From: Streptomyces sp. MUM 178J
Lineage (GTDB): Bacteria > Actinomycetota > Actinomycetes > Streptomycetales > Streptomycetaceae
Direction: 5' to 3'
Assembly (NCBI RefSeq): GCF_022414575.1
Contig: NZ_JADWYQ010000005.1
Span: 62,001-126,000 of the forward strand
Length of the DNA stretch: 64,000 nt
Shown: positions 24,703 to 33,826 of the stretch, piece by piece
Numbering within the stretch: position 1 is the first letter of the stretch
How the letters are laid out: the number at the start of each line of letters is the position of its first letter
Notes under the pieces: model-generated
The model's database searches: none
Told to the model about the DNA's origin: nothing
What the model saw: only the letters and a program-made list of their open reading frames with translations
Position numbers and translations under genes: made by a program

Positions 24703-24784
24703 TGGCGGCGCCAGGATTCGAACCTGGGTAGGCTAAGCCGACGGATTTACAGTCCGCTCCCATTGGCCACTCGGGCACACCGCC
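24703..24784 (-). tRNA. tRNA-Tyr (GTA anticodon)
   Basis: An 82-nt class II cloverleaf: acceptor GGCGGTG/CGCCGCC, anticodon loop CTGTAAA giving GTA, a long variable arm, and T arm CCAGGTTCGAATCCTGG. CCA is not encoded. tRNA-Tyr is the attachment site of the S. coelicolor integrative element SLP1, and the accessory island here lies on its 3' side, where such elements insert. I saw no second copy of the tRNA 3' end that would mark the other junction. Confidence 0.97.
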
Positions 24785-24980
24785 ATGGGATGTCGCCGAG
24801 AGAGACCCCGCCGTGGGCGGTGCTCCCTGGCAACGACGTAAACGATACCCGATGCACAGGGGTGCTTCGCCACCGGATTGATCAGCGGTCCGTGTGGGCT
24901 TGGGTGGCTAGGCTGGGCCGCAGCCGGCCGGGGCTTTCCGGCGGCGTCTCCACGCACCCCTATACAAGGAGCCACAGGAC

Positions 24981-25469
24981 ATGGCCGACTCCAGTTTCGA
25001 CATCGTCTCGAAGGTCGAGCGGCAGGAAGTCGACAACGCGCTCAACCAGGCGTCGAAGGAGATCTCTCAGCGCTACGACTTCAAGGGCACCAACGCCTCG
25101 ATCTCGTGGTCCGGCGAGAAGATCCTGATGCAGGCGAGCGGCGAGGAGCGGGTCAAGGCCATCCTGGACATCTTCCAGTCCAAGCTGGTCAAGCGCGGCA
25201 TCTCGCTGAAGGCGCTGGACACGGGCGAGCCGCAGCTGTCCGGCAAGGAGCACAAGCTGTTCGCCTCGATCAAGGAGGGCATCTCCCAGGAGAACGCCAA
25301 GAAGGTCGCGAAGATCATCCGTGACGAGGGCCCGAAGGGCGTCAAGGCGCAGGTGCAGGGCGATGAGCTGCGGGTCACCTCCAAGAGCCGCGACGATCTG
25401 CAGACCGTGATCGCGCTGCTGAAGCAGCAGGACTTTGACTTCGCGCTGCAGTTCGTGAACTACCGCTGA
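24981..25469 (+). CDS. yajQ: YajQ-family nucleotide-binding protein
   Basis: The 162-aa product is a YajQ family protein with two RNP-like beta-alpha-beta domains, beginning [20 protein letters not shown] with the typical YDFKGT motif near residue 33. Some members bind cyclic di-GMP and modulate transcription; others bind nucleotides or RNA. GGAG about 8 nt upstream supports the ATG. It stands alone between tRNA-Tyr and the ogt-alkB pair. Role in this organism is not shown by the sequence. Confidence 0.93.
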   Translation: MADSSFDIVSKVERQEVDNALNQASKEISQRYDFKGTNASISWSGEKILMQASGEERVKAILDIFQSKLVKRGISLKALDTGEPQLSGKEHKLFASIKEGISQENAKKVAKIIRDEGPKGVKAQVQGDELRVTSKSRDDLQTVIALLKQQDFDFALQFVNYR

Positions 25470-25639
25470 GCGTGCGGGCCGGCGTCCAGGCCTGTCCCCG
25501 CTGGGCGGGCAGGCTCGACGTCGAAAACCCGCCAGCCTGTGGACCCTGCAGGGCGCAGACTCGGAGAGGAGCAGGGGGCGGGGCCTGGCCTCGCCCGAGA
25601 CGGGCCTCAACGGGAAGGGTGGCGGGGAAGGTGGCGGCC

Positions 25640-26137
25640 ATGACGGTCTACGCGTGGGAGGACGGCCCGCTGGGCGAGATGCTGCTGGTCGGCGAGGAGA
25701 CGGCGGACGGTCGTACGGCGTTGGCGTCGCTCTCCCTGCCGGGGCAGAAGGGCGCCGTGGCCGTCCAGGACGGCTGGCGGTGCGCGCCGAGCGCCTTCGA
25801 GGGGATCGCCGCCCAGCTGCGGGCGTACTTCGAGGGAACGCTGACCCGTTTCGATATCGGGTACGCGTGCGGCGGGACGGACTTCCAGCGGCGAGTATGG
25901 CAGGTGCTGGACGGGATCCCCTACGGCCAGACCGTCACGTATGGCGAGGTCGCCGGCCGTGTGGGGGCGTCGGGCGCGGGCGTGCGGGCGGTGGGCACGG
26001 CGATCGGGCGCAATCCCCTCCTGGTGGTGCGACCGTGCCACCGGGTGGTCGGAGCGGGCGGGGCGCTGCGGGGATACGCGGCCGGGCTGGAACGCAAGCA
26101 GCGGCTGCTGACGCTCGAGGGCGCGCTCGCCGTATGA
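25640..26137 (+). CDS. ogt: Methylated-DNA-[protein]-cysteine S-methyltransferase
   Basis: This 165-aa suicide repair protein removes methyl groups from O6-methylguanine onto its own cysteine. The C-terminal domain has the helix-turn-helix region PYGQTVTYGEVAGRVG and the active site RPCHRVVG, with the acceptor Cys in PCHRV. ATG at 25640 follows GGAAGG; the frame is open further upstream but that part looks non-coding. It overlaps alkB by 4 bp (ATGA), so the two repair genes are translationally coupled. Confidence 0.93.
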   Translation: MTVYAWEDGPLGEMLLVGEETADGRTALASLSLPGQKGAVAVQDGWRCAPSAFEGIAAQLRAYFEGTLTRFDIGYACGGTDFQRRVWQVLDGIPYGQTVTYGEVAGRVGASGAGVRAVGTAIGRNPLLVVRPCHRVVGAGGALRGYAAGLERKQRLLTLEGALAV

Positions 26138-26799
26138 GCGGGGCGCTCTTCCCCCGGGAGCGGGCGGTCGTAGCCCCGGGGGCGGTGCATGTGCCGGGGT
26201 GGCTCGCCCCGGCCCGTCGGCGTGAGCTGGTCGCGGCCTGCCGGGTCTGGGCCCGCGGCCCGGCGCCGATCCGGCACACGGTGCTCCCCGGCGGGGGCGT
26301 GATGTCGGTGCAGACGGTGTGCGTGGGCTGGCACTGGCTGCCGTATCGCTATGTGCGCACCGCCGACGACGTGAACGGCGCGCGCGTCGCGGACTTTCCC
26401 GACTGGCTGGTCCGGCTGGGGCGGGAGGCCCTGTCCGCCGCCTACGGGGAGGAAGGACCGTGTCCGCCGGCGGCCTATTCCCCCGACGTCGCGCTGATCA
26501 ATTTCTATGACGGGTCGGCTCGCATGGGGATGCATCAGGACAAGGAGGAGCGCTCCGGTGCTCCGGTCGTCTCGCTGAGCATCGGCGACTCCTGCGTCTT
26601 CCGCTTCGGCAACACCGAGACCCGGGGACGGCCTTACACGGATGTGGAGCTGGCCTCCGGCGACCTCTTCGTCTTCGGCGGCCCGTCCCGCTTCGCGTTC
26701 CACGGTGTGCCGAGGGTGCTTCCGGGGACGGCCGATCCGGAGTCGGGGATGAGCTCCGGGCGGCTGAACATCACACTGCGGGAGACCGGGCTGTCCTGA
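26134..26799 (+). CDS. alkB: 2-oxoglutarate/Fe(II)-dependent DNA dealkylase AlkB
   Basis: The 221-aa product is AlkB, which oxidatively demethylates 1-methyladenine and 3-methylcytosine. The iron ligands are visible as HxD in MGMHQDKEE and the distal His in FHGVPRV, and the 2-oxoglutarate-binding arginines in SSGRLNITLRE. The upstream segment has GWHWLPYRY and VALINFYDG, typical of AlkB substrate-binding sequence. ATG at 26134 overlaps the ogt stop. Together the pair handles both direct-reversal routes of alkylation repair. Confidence 0.93.
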   Translation: MSGALFPRERAVVAPGAVHVPGWLAPARRRELVAACRVWARGPAPIRHTVLPGGGVMSVQTVCVGWHWLPYRYVRTADDVNGARVADFPDWLVRLGREALSAAYGEEGPCPPAAYSPDVALINFYDGSARMGMHQDKEERSGAPVVSLSIGDSCVFRFGNTETRGRPYTDVELASGDLFVFGGPSRFAFHGVPRVLPGTADPESGMSSGRLNITLRETGLS

Positions 26800-26823
26800 G
26801 CCGTCGCCGTGGAGCCGCCGACG

Positions 26824-27093
26824 TCACCGCGAGCGTGAGTGGCCGAACAGGAGACGGTAGCCGATCAGCAGGACGAGCGAGCCGCCGATGGCCGCCGCCC
26901 AGGTCGCGCCGTCGTAGAACTCGTTGGCGATCGGCCGGTCCAGAAAGCGCGCTGAGATCCAGCCGCCGATGAACGCTCCGGCCACTCCGATGAGAGTGGT
27001 CCCGATCAGCCCGCCCGGGTCGCGGCCCGGGAGCAGGAACTTGGCTATGGCCCCGGCGAGCAGTCCCAGGACGATCCAGCTGATGATGCTCAT
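26824..27093 (-). CDS. GlsB/YeaQ/YmgE-family membrane protein
   Basis: The 89-aa product has three short glycine-rich transmembrane helices (IISWIVLGLLAGAIAKFLLP, LIGTTLIGVAGAFIGGWISA, AAIGGSLVLLIGYRLLFG), the hallmark of the transglycosylase-associated/GlsB family linked to envelope stress. It lies convergent with alkB and divergent from the permease. Precise function is unknown. Confidence 0.88.
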   Translation of the reverse strand: MSIISWIVLGLLAGAIAKFLLPGRDPGGLIGTTLIGVAGAFIGGWISARFLDRPIANEFYDGATWAAAIGGSLVLLIGYRLLFGHSRSR

Positions 27094-27221
27094 GCCGTGA
27101 ACCTGCCTTTCATGGTGTGTTGCGGTGTTTCCGCGGTGCGGTGTTGCCGTGGTTGCCGCGGCTGCCCTGCAAGACGCAGGGGCAGACGTCGGCGGTTGCG
27201 GTGATCAGTATGGTGCGTCCC

Positions 27222-28469
27222 ATGAGTCAGGAACTGCGCCGCTCGCTCGGGGTCTTCGACGCGGTCGTGATCGGGCTGGGGTCGATGGTCGGCGCAGGCA
27301 TCTTCGCCGCGCTGGGGCCGGCTGCCCGGTCCGCCGGTTCCGGGCTGCTGCTCGGGCTGGGGGTGGCGGCCGCCGTCGCGTACTGCAATGCGATGTCCTC
27401 GGCACGGCTGGCCGCCCGCTATCCGGCGTCGGGCGGCACCTATGTGTACGGACGGGAGCGGCTGGGCCCGTTCTGGGGATATCTGGCGGGGTGGGCGTTC
27501 ATCGTCGGCAAGACGGCGTCGTGTGCTGCCATGGCTCTGACGGTGGGCGACTATGTGTGGCCGGGGCAGGCGCATGCGGTGGCGGTCGCGGCCGTGGTCG
27601 CGCTGACTGCCGTGAACTACGGGGGCGTTCAGAAGTCGGCGGGGCTGACTCGGCTGATCGTGGCGGTGGTGCTGGCGGTTCTCGCTGCGGTCGTGACGGT
27701 CTCCCTGGGGTCGGGGGCGGCTTCCGGTGCGGTGGACTTCGACCGGCTGGACGTCGGGGCGGACGCCTCGGCCGGCGGTGTACTGCAGGCTGCGGGGCTG
27801 TTGTTCTTCGCCTTCGCGGGGTACGCCCGGATCGCCACACTGGGCGAGGAGGTACGGGATCCGGCCCGTACCATTCCGCGCGCCGTGCCGCTGGCGCTGG
27901 GCATCGCGCTGGCGGTCTATGCGGCGGTCGCCGTCACGGTCCTTTCCGTGCTGGGCGCCGGGGATCTCGGGCGGGCCGCGGCGCCGCTGGTGGAGGCGGT
28001 GCGCGCCGCCGACGCCGGGTGGATGACGCCCGTGGTGCGGACGGGCGCCGCCGTGGCCGCGCTGGGATCGTTGCTGGCTCTGATCCTCGGCGTCTCGCGG
28101 ACGACGCTGGCCATGGCGCGGGACGGGCATCTTCCGCGTCCGCTGGCCGCCGTGCACCCGCGCTTTCAGGTGCCGCACCGGGCGGAGTTGGCCGTGGGGG
28201 CCGTCGTCGCCGTGGCGGCGGCGACGGCGGACCTGCGCGGGGCGATCGGCTTCTCCTCCTTCGGAGTGCTGGCGTACTACGCGATCGCCAATGTGTCGGC
28301 GTGGACGCTGGGTTCCCGGCCGGTGCGGACGACGGCGGCGTTCGGACTGGTCGGCTGTCTGGTGCTGGCGTTCGCGCTTCCGCCCGCCTCCGTGGCCGCC
28401 GGCGCCGCGGTGGTGGCGGCGGGCGCGGCGCTGTACGCCCTGCGGTCCCGCCGCGCTACTGACCGGTGA
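27222..28469 (+). CDS. APC-family amino acid permease
   Basis: The 415-aa product has about 12 transmembrane helices with the APC signature at the start (FDAVVIGLGSMVGAGIFAAL) in which the broken first helix contacts substrate, and the conserved block FFAFAGYARIATLGEEVRDP with the helix-6 Gly and the charged loop after it. It probably imports an amino acid or amine with protons. ATG 27222 is chosen by family alignment; ATG 27210 is a possible alternative with a weak GGTGA. It is divergent from the GlsB-like gene. Confidence 0.88.
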   Translation: MSQELRRSLGVFDAVVIGLGSMVGAGIFAALGPAARSAGSGLLLGLGVAAAVAYCNAMSSARLAARYPASGGTYVYGRERLGPFWGYLAGWAFIVGKTASCAAMALTVGDYVWPGQAHAVAVAAVVALTAVNYGGVQKSAGLTRLIVAVVLAVLAAVVTVSLGSGAASGAVDFDRLDVGADASAGGVLQAAGLLFFAFAGYARIATLGEEVRDPARTIPRAVPLALGIALAVYAAVAVTVLSVLGAGDLGRAAAPLVEAVRAADAGWMTPVVRTGAAVAALGSLLALILGVSRTTLAMARDGHLPRPLAAVHPRFQVPHRAELAVGAVVAVAAATADLRGAIGFSSFGVLAYYAIANVSAWTLGSRPVRTTAAFGLVGCLVLAFALPPASVAAGAAVVAAGAALYALRSRRATDR

Positions 28470-28548
28470 CCGTCCGAGGCGCCCGCAGCCGGGCGCCGGA
28501 GGCGGGGCAGCCCGCAGAGGCCACAGCCGGACGCCGGCTGCCGGTACG

Positions 28549-28660
28549 CCGGACGGGAACAACCGGACGGGAGCGGCCCGGACGGGAACAGCCCGGACTG
28601 GAACAGCCGGACGGAGCGGCCCCGACGGAAGCAGCCCTGCCGGGAGCGGCGCTGCGGCCG
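28549..28660. repeat. Degenerate 16-18 bp repeats
   Basis: Units resembling CCGGACGGGAACAGC recur about six times in the gap between the permease and the SUKH-family gene. The 28470-28664 interval has no gene. Confidence 0.65.
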
Positions 28661-28664
28661 CAGG

Positions 28665-29219
28665 TCATATGCGGGAGCGGAACTCCTCCCACGGTTTGAG
28701 GCCGTCGTCGCTCTCCGCGTCCGCGTCCTGCTCAGTCTCCCCGCCCTCTTCGCTGTGCCAGGCCGTGCCGTCGAGCCAGGCCGTGAGCCACTCGGCGAAG
28801 CTCGGGGCGTCGACATACCAGGCGTGGTCGGCCTCGCCGGCGTTCGGCTCGAAGAGCAGGACCACGGCCTCCTGGCTGCGGCAGTCGACGCAGGCCAGCA
28901 TGCCGCACCCCCAGTCGACGACCGGCACCACGCCCTCGGGCCAGGGCCAGTCCGGCTCCTTGAGCGCCGCCTCGCGCTGCGAGGCATACCGTGCGGCGAT
29001 CGATTCGAGCGGCAGCAGACCGTATCCGGGGCCGAACCCGCCGTCCGCTATGCGCATATGGAGGGCGGTCAGCGCCGACGGCAGAGCGAAGCCCAGCGCG
29101 GCCTCCGCGTCCGCCACGGCGGAGGGGTCCGCGAGCGGCGGGAGCGGGTCCTCGTGCTGCCAGTCGGAGGTGCGCGCGGCCGCGGCGGCCCGGTTGAGCA
29201 AATGCTCGGTCTCGGTCAT
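28665..29219 (-). CDS. SMI1/KNR4 (SUKH) family protein
   Basis: The 184-aa product has the SUKH pattern: LPPLADPSAVADAEAALGFALP, HMRIADGGFGPGYGLLPLES and a C-terminal YVDAPSFAEWLTAWLDG helix. SUKH proteins are often immunity proteins to contact-dependent or polymorphic toxins, but many are housekeeping; no toxin is adjacent. ATG at 29219 is the best start, though a ribosome-binding site is not obvious. The C-terminus is acidic. Confidence 0.82.
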   Translation of the reverse strand: MTETEHLLNRAAAAARTSDWQHEDPLPPLADPSAVADAEAALGFALPSALTALHMRIADGGFGPGYGLLPLESIAARYASQREAALKEPDWPWPEGVVPVVDWGCGMLACVDCRSQEAVVLLFEPNAGEADHAWYVDAPSFAEWLTAWLDGTAWHSEEGGETEQDADAESDDGLKPWEEFRSRI

Positions 29220-29278
29220 GTGTTCATGGTGGACCACGGCACTGACAATCGAGCACCGGGCACGCGAGGCGCGGTCGG

Positions 29279-29671
29279 CTAACGGGTCGCGAAAGGCTGG
29301 TCCGTGGGCACGATTTCCTTGCCGAACGGCATGAGCGAGACCGGCAGCAGCTTGAAGTTGGCGATGCCCAGCGGGATTCCGATGATCGTCAGGCACAGCA
29401 GCAGCCCGGTGACGATATGGCCGAGGGCCAGCCACCAGCCGGCGAGGACCAGCCAGAGCACATTTCCGATGCAGGAGGGCGCGCCCGCGTCGCTCCGGTC
29501 GACGACCATATAGCCGAACGGCCACAAGGTGTGGACGCCGATGCGGAATGCGGCCAGGCCGAAGGGGATGCCGATGATCGTGATGCAGAGGATGATCCCG
29601 GCGGCGAGGTAACCCAGGAACAGCCAGAAGCCGCTCAGGACCAGCCAGATGACGTTCAGGATTGTCTTCAT
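29279..29671 (-). CDS. YccF-domain membrane protein
   Basis: The 130-aa product has four transmembrane helices arranged as a duplicated unit, each half beginning NV(I/L)WLVL(S/A)G(F/W)WL and containing CxTIIGIPxGxAxF, the YccF signature. Function is unknown in the family. Its start overlaps the htpX stop by 4 bp, so the two are coupled, suggesting a shared membrane-quality role. Confidence 0.87.
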   Translation of the reverse strand: MKTILNVIWLVLSGFWLFLGYLAAGIILCITIIGIPFGLAAFRIGVHTLWPFGYMVVDRSDAGAPSCIGNVLWLVLAGWWLALGHIVTGLLLCLTIIGIPLGIANFKLLPVSLMPFGKEIVPTDQPFATR

Positions 29672-30531
29672 GGGCGACGACCTGCCATCTGCTCGAGTCG
29701 GGTGATGCGCTCCGCCATCGGCGGATGCGTCGAGAACATGCGTGAGAGCCCCTGTCCGGGCCGGAACGGGTTGGCGATCATCAGATGGCTGGCGGTCTCC
29801 AGCCGGGGCTCGGGCGGCAGCGGAAGCTGCTTGGCGCCTGCCTCCAGTTTGCGCAACGCGCTGGCGAGCGCAAGCGGGTCGCCGGTCAGCTGGGCGCCCG
29901 AGGCATCGGCCTCGTACTCCCGCGAGCGGCTGACGGCGAGTTGGATCACGGAGGCCGCCAGCGGACCCAGAATCATTATCAGCAGTATGCCGATCAGTCC
30001 CGGCCCTTCGTCGTCGTCCGAGCGTCCGATGGGGATCAGCCAGGCGAAGTTGGCCAGGAACATCACCACCGTGGCGAGGGCGCCGGCGACGGAGGAGATC
30101 AGGATGTCGCGGTTGTAGACATGGCTCAGCTCATGGCCGATGACCCCGCGCAGCTCACGCTCGTCGAGGATCCGCAGGATGCCCTCGGTGCAGCAGACGG
30201 CCGCGTTGCGGGGGTTGCGCCCGGTGGCGAAGGCGTTGGGGGCCTGCGTCGGGGAGATATAGAGGCGGGGCATGGGCTGGCGGGCCGCGGTCGAGAGCTC
30301 GCGCACCAGCCGGTAGAGCGCGGGGGCCTCGAACTCGCTGACGGGCCGGGCACGCATGGCGCGCAGCGCCAGCTTGTCGCTGTTCCAGTAGGCGTACGCG
30401 TTGGTGCCGAGCGCCACCACGAGGGCGATGATCAGCCCCGTGCGGCCGAAGAAGCTGCCGATGAGGAGGATGAGCGCCGACATCCCCCCGAGGAGGACGG
30501 CGGTCTTCAGCCCATTGTGCCGGCGGTGCAC
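29668..30531 (-). CDS. htpX: Membrane zinc metalloprotease HtpX
   Basis: HtpX is an M48 peptidase that degrades misfolded membrane proteins on the cytoplasmic side. The 287-aa product has two N-terminal helices ([20 protein letters not shown] and [18 protein letters not shown]), the zinc/catalytic motif [14 protein letters not shown], two more hydrophobic segments, and the third zinc ligand in [16 protein letters not shown] at 30531 is chosen because GGAGGG precedes it; a longer frame to 30585 has no such site. It is followed by yccF with a 4-bp overlap. Confidence 0.92.
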   Translation of the reverse strand: MHRRHNGLKTAVLLGGMSALILLIGSFFGRTGLIIALVVALGTNAYAYWNSDKLALRAMRARPVSEFEAPALYRLVRELSTAARQPMPRLYISPTQAPNAFATGRNPRNAAVCCTEGILRILDERELRGVIGHELSHVYNRDILISSVAGALATVVMFLANFAWLIPIGRSDDDEGPGLIGILLIMILGPLAASVIQLAVSRSREYEADASGAQLTGDPLALASALRKLEAGAKQLPLPPEPRLETASHLMIANPFRPGQGLSRMFSTHPPMAERITRLEQMAGRRP

Positions 30532-30689
30532 GGTACGCCCTCCAGGTGGTGCGGCAGGGGAACCCTTCGCGTGGTGGTGCTCCACTCATCAGTGGACCCT
30601 TCTGTTCTGGTCAACGCCAGGCGAGGGGCACTGGTTCCCTTGCATCTCGGCACCCGGGCTGGGCCGATCGGGTGGCGGTCCGCCGCGTG

Positions 30690-32252
30690 CTAGAAGAGGG
30701 TGTCTGCGGCGAACCGCAGCACAAGCTGGGGGTAGCCGGACAGGATGACGCCGCCTGCGGCGGTCAGCGCGAGGGCGACCGTGAGAGGCGCCGGGACAGC
30801 GGCCGCCTCCACGGCGGCGCCGCCGGCCTCCGCCCCCGCTGCTTCCGCTTCCGCTCCCCCGGCGGCCTCCGGCTCTTCCGCTCCGCGGAAGAGGACGGCG
30901 GTCCACTGGAGGTAGTAGTAGAGGGCGATCACCACATTGACGCCCATGACGACGGCCAGCCAGCCCAGGCCCGCGTCGACGGCCGAGGAGAAGACGGTCA
31001 CCTTGGCGAAGAGGCCGATGATCCCCGGGGGCAGTCCGGCCAGGCAGAGCAGGAAGAAGCCCATTGCCAGGGCGGTCAGCGGGCGGGCGGCGTACAGCCC
31101 CCGGTAGTCGGAGATCCGGTTGAGCGGGTGCGTACGGGCCACGAGGGCGGCGACAGCGAAGGCGCCGAGGTTCACCACCGCGTACATCAGGGCGTAGGCG
31201 ACGGTGGCGCCGATCTGAACGTCGCTGGTGTAGGCGGCGGCCGCGATGGGCACCAGGAGGTACCCGGCCTGCCCGACCGAGGACCAGGCCAGCAGTCTCA
31301 CGGCGCTGAAGGAGCGGTCGGCCCGCTGCCGCAGCGCGGCGACATTGCCCGCGGTCATGGTGAGCGCGGCGAGCACCGCCATCGCCGGGCCCCAGACGTC
31401 GGCATAGGCGGGGAAGGCGATGACGGTCACCAGGATGAGGCCGGAGAAGCCGACGGCCTTTCCGACGACCGAGAGGTAGGCGGCTACGGGCAGCGGCGCG
31501 CCCACATAGGTGTCGGGCACCCAGAAGTGGAAGGGCACGGCGGCCGTCTTGAAGGCGAAGCCGACGAGCGTGAGGGCGATGCCCGCCTTGGCGAGGGTGC
31601 CGAGCTGTCCGGGGACGTCGTCCAGTTCGACGGCGATCTGCGTCAGATGGAGCGAGCCGGTCGCCGCGTAGACAAAGCTGACGCCGAGCAGCGTCACGGC
31701 GGTCGCGGTCACCGAGGACAGGAAGAACTTCAGCGCCGACTCGCTGGAGAGCCGGTCGCCGCGCTTGAGGCCGACGAGGGCGAAGGCCGGCAGGGAGGCG
31801 ACTTCCAGGGCCACGACCAGGGTGGCGAGGTCACGGGAGGCGGGCAGCAGGGCCGCGCCGGCCGCGGAGGAGAGCAGCAGGAACCAGAACTCGCCCGCCG
31901 GCAGCCTGTCGCGTGTCTCGTGGAGCGAGAGCAGCGCGGTCAGCAGCGCGCCGCCGAGGACCAGGAACTGGATGGCCAGCGCGAAGTGGTCGGCGGTGTA
32001 GCTGCAGGCGTCGGCGGCCGCGGTGAGGCAGAAGGTCTCGCGGTCTCCCGCGCGCAGCGGCGCGAGGGAGAGGATCGCAGCGGCCAGGCCGGTGACTGCC
32101 ATGGCACCCAGGAGCCATCTGCGCCGCTCGGAGACGAAGAGGTCGGCCACCAGCACCAGCAGTCCGACGGCGGCCGTGATGGTCGGCGGCGCGATGGCGA
32201 GCCAGTCGACGGACTGGACGAGGCTGGTGGCGCTGTCGGCTGCTGCGGTCAC
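30690..32252 (-). CDS. nuoN: NADH-quinone oxidoreductase subunit N, second copy
   Basis: This 520-aa antiporter-like proton-channel subunit of complex I has about 14 helices, with LPAFALVGLKRGDRLSSESA (helix 5 region with the functional Glu just before) and TAAVPFHFWVPDTYVGAPLP (Lys and His of helix 7). GTG at 32252 overlaps the nuoM stop as GTGA. The 3' region encodes an Ala/Glu-rich loop (GAEEPEAAGGAEAEAAGAEA) between the last two helices. It ends the second nuo operon. Confidence 0.93.
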   Translation of the reverse strand: MTAAADSATSLVQSVDWLAIAPPTITAAVGLLVLVADLFVSERRRWLLGAMAVTGLAAAILSLAPLRAGDRETFCLTAAADACSYTADHFALAIQFLVLGGALLTALLSLHETRDRLPAGEFWFLLLSSAAGAALLPASRDLATLVVALEVASLPAFALVGLKRGDRLSSESALKFFLSSVTATAVTLLGVSFVYAATGSLHLTQIAVELDDVPGQLGTLAKAGIALTLVGFAFKTAAVPFHFWVPDTYVGAPLPVAAYLSVVGKAVGFSGLILVTVIAFPAYADVWGPAMAVLAALTMTAGNVAALRQRADRSFSAVRLLAWSSVGQAGYLLVPIAAAAYTSDVQIGATVAYALMYAVVNLGAFAVAALVARTHPLNRISDYRGLYAARPLTALAMGFFLLCLAGLPPGIIGLFAKVTVFSSAVDAGLGWLAVVMGVNVVIALYYYLQWTAVLFRGAEEPEAAGGAEAEAAGAEAGGAAVEAAAVPAPLTVALALTAAGGVILSGYPQLVLRFAADTLF

Positions 32253-33823
32253 GACTGGCCTCCTGCGAGGAGCTGCTGCACGGCCGGGTCGGTGAGGCCG
32301 AGCAGGACGGCGGGCCACAGGCCGGCGAGGACGGTGAGGGCGACGAGCGGGGTCCAGGCGGCGAATTCGTACGCCTGGACGTCCGCCAGCGGCTCGGCGT
32401 CGGGCCGCGGCACGCCCATGCACACCCGGCGTACGACGACGAGGAGGTAGGCGGCGGTGAGCAGGGTGCCGAAGCCCGCGACCGCTAGGAAGGTGAGGTA
32501 CGCGGGGCGGCTGAGGCCTTCGGCGGGTTCGAAGGCGCCGAACATGGCGAGCATCTCGCCCCAGAAGCCGGCCAGGCCGGGCAGGCCGAGGGAGGCGACG
32601 GCGGCGAAGGCGAGCAGTCCGCCGAGGCGGGGCGCGCGGCCGTAGAGCGCGGCGCCGGCGACCCCGGCGAGGGTGTCCAGGTCGGCTGTCCCGTAGCGGT
32701 CTTTCAGCGCCCCGACGAGGAAGAACAGCAGGCCCGTGATGAGTCCGTGGGCGATGTTGGCGAAGAGCGCGCCGTTGACTCCGGTCGGGGTCATGGTGGC
32801 GATGCCGAGGAGTACGAAGCCCATGTGGCCCACGGATGAGTAGGCGATCAGCCGCTTGAGGTCGCCGCCCGTGCCCTTCCTGGCCAGGGCGAGACAGGCG
32901 AGGGAGCCGTAGACGATGCCGGCGACGGCGAACCCGCCGAGGTAGGGGGCGAAGGTCTGCATGCCCTCGGGGGCGATGGGCAGGACGATGCGGACGAAAC
33001 CGTACGTTCCCATCTTCAGCAGCACTCCGGCGAGGAGTACGGAGCCGACGGTCGGCGCCGCGGTGTGCGCGTCGGGCAGCCAGGTGTGCAGCGGCCACAT
33101 CGGGGTCTTCACCGCAAGCCCGAGACCGATGGCGAGTACGGCGATGACCTGCACGGACGCGGTCATGCCCCGGCCGTTGTCAGTGGCGAGTGCCACCATG
33201 TCGAAGGTGCCGGTCTGCAACCCGATGAGCAGCAGGCCGAGCAGCATGACGACGGAGCCGAGCAGTGTGTAGAGGATGAACTTCCAGGCGGCGGCCCGCC
33301 TGCCCTCGCCGCCCCAGCGGGCGATGAGGAAGTACATCGGGATGAGCACCATCTCGAACGCGAGGAAGAACAGCAGCAGATCGAGGACGGCGAAGGTCGC
33401 GAGCGTGCCGGACTCGAGGACGAGCAGCAGCGCGACGAAGGCCTTCGGGGACGGGCCCGAGGGCATCTTGAAGTAGCTGTACAGCGCGCTGAGGAAGGTC
33501 AGCAGCGCGGTCAGGACCAGAAGGGGGAGGGAGATGCCGTCGACGCCGAGGTGGATGCGCACATCGAGTGCGCTGATCCAGCTGATGTCGGTCGTGGCCT
33601 GCATCCTCGACGGCTGGTCGTGGTCAAAGCCGAGTGCCAGGACGAGCGCGGCGGCCAGGATCGCGCCGGTCACCGTCACGCCGTGGCGCAGGACGGCCTG
33701 CTCCGGGCTCTTGCCGCGCAGTCCGGGGGGCGCGGGCAGCAGTGCGGCCGCGGCGCCGAGGAGCGGGCCGACGACGATGAACGCGAGAAGGAACTGCATC
33801 ACGGACTCGCTGATATCGATCAC
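32249..33823 (-). CDS. nuoM: NADH-quinone oxidoreductase subunit M, second copy
   Basis: The 524-aa product has the NuoM signatures LDLLLFFLAFEMVLIPMYFL with the conserved Glu, [20 protein letters not shown] with Lys and His, and DLKRLIAYSSVGHMGFVLLG. It is one of three antiporter-like subunits that pump protons. GTG at 33823 lies 3 nt after the nuoL stop; ATG at 33799 is an alternative. Overlap with nuoN indicates coupled translation. Confidence 0.93.
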   Translation of the reverse strand: MIDISESVMQFLLAFIVVGPLLGAAAALLPAPPGLRGKSPEQAVLRHGVTVTGAILAAALVLALGFDHDQPSRMQATTDISWISALDVRIHLGVDGISLPLLVLTALLTFLSALYSYFKMPSGPSPKAFVALLLVLESGTLATFAVLDLLLFFLAFEMVLIPMYFLIARWGGEGRRAAAWKFILYTLLGSVVMLLGLLLIGLQTGTFDMVALATDNGRGMTASVQVIAVLAIGLGLAVKTPMWPLHTWLPDAHTAAPTVGSVLLAGVLLKMGTYGFVRIVLPIAPEGMQTFAPYLGGFAVAGIVYGSLACLALARKGTGGDLKRLIAYSSVGHMGFVLLGIATMTPTGVNGALFANIAHGLITGLLFFLVGALKDRYGTADLDTLAGVAGAALYGRAPRLGGLLAFAAVASLGLPGLAGFWGEMLAMFGAFEPAEGLSRPAYLTFLAVAGFGTLLTAAYLLVVVRRVCMGVPRPDAEPLADVQAYEFAAWTPLVALTVLAGLWPAVLLGLTDPAVQQLLAGGQS

Positions 33824-33826
33824 GGC

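Noticed and set aside
24421..25128. 235-aa plus frame running through tRNA-Tyr antisense
   Set aside because: It crosses a tRNA gene and the start of yajQ in the wrong frame.
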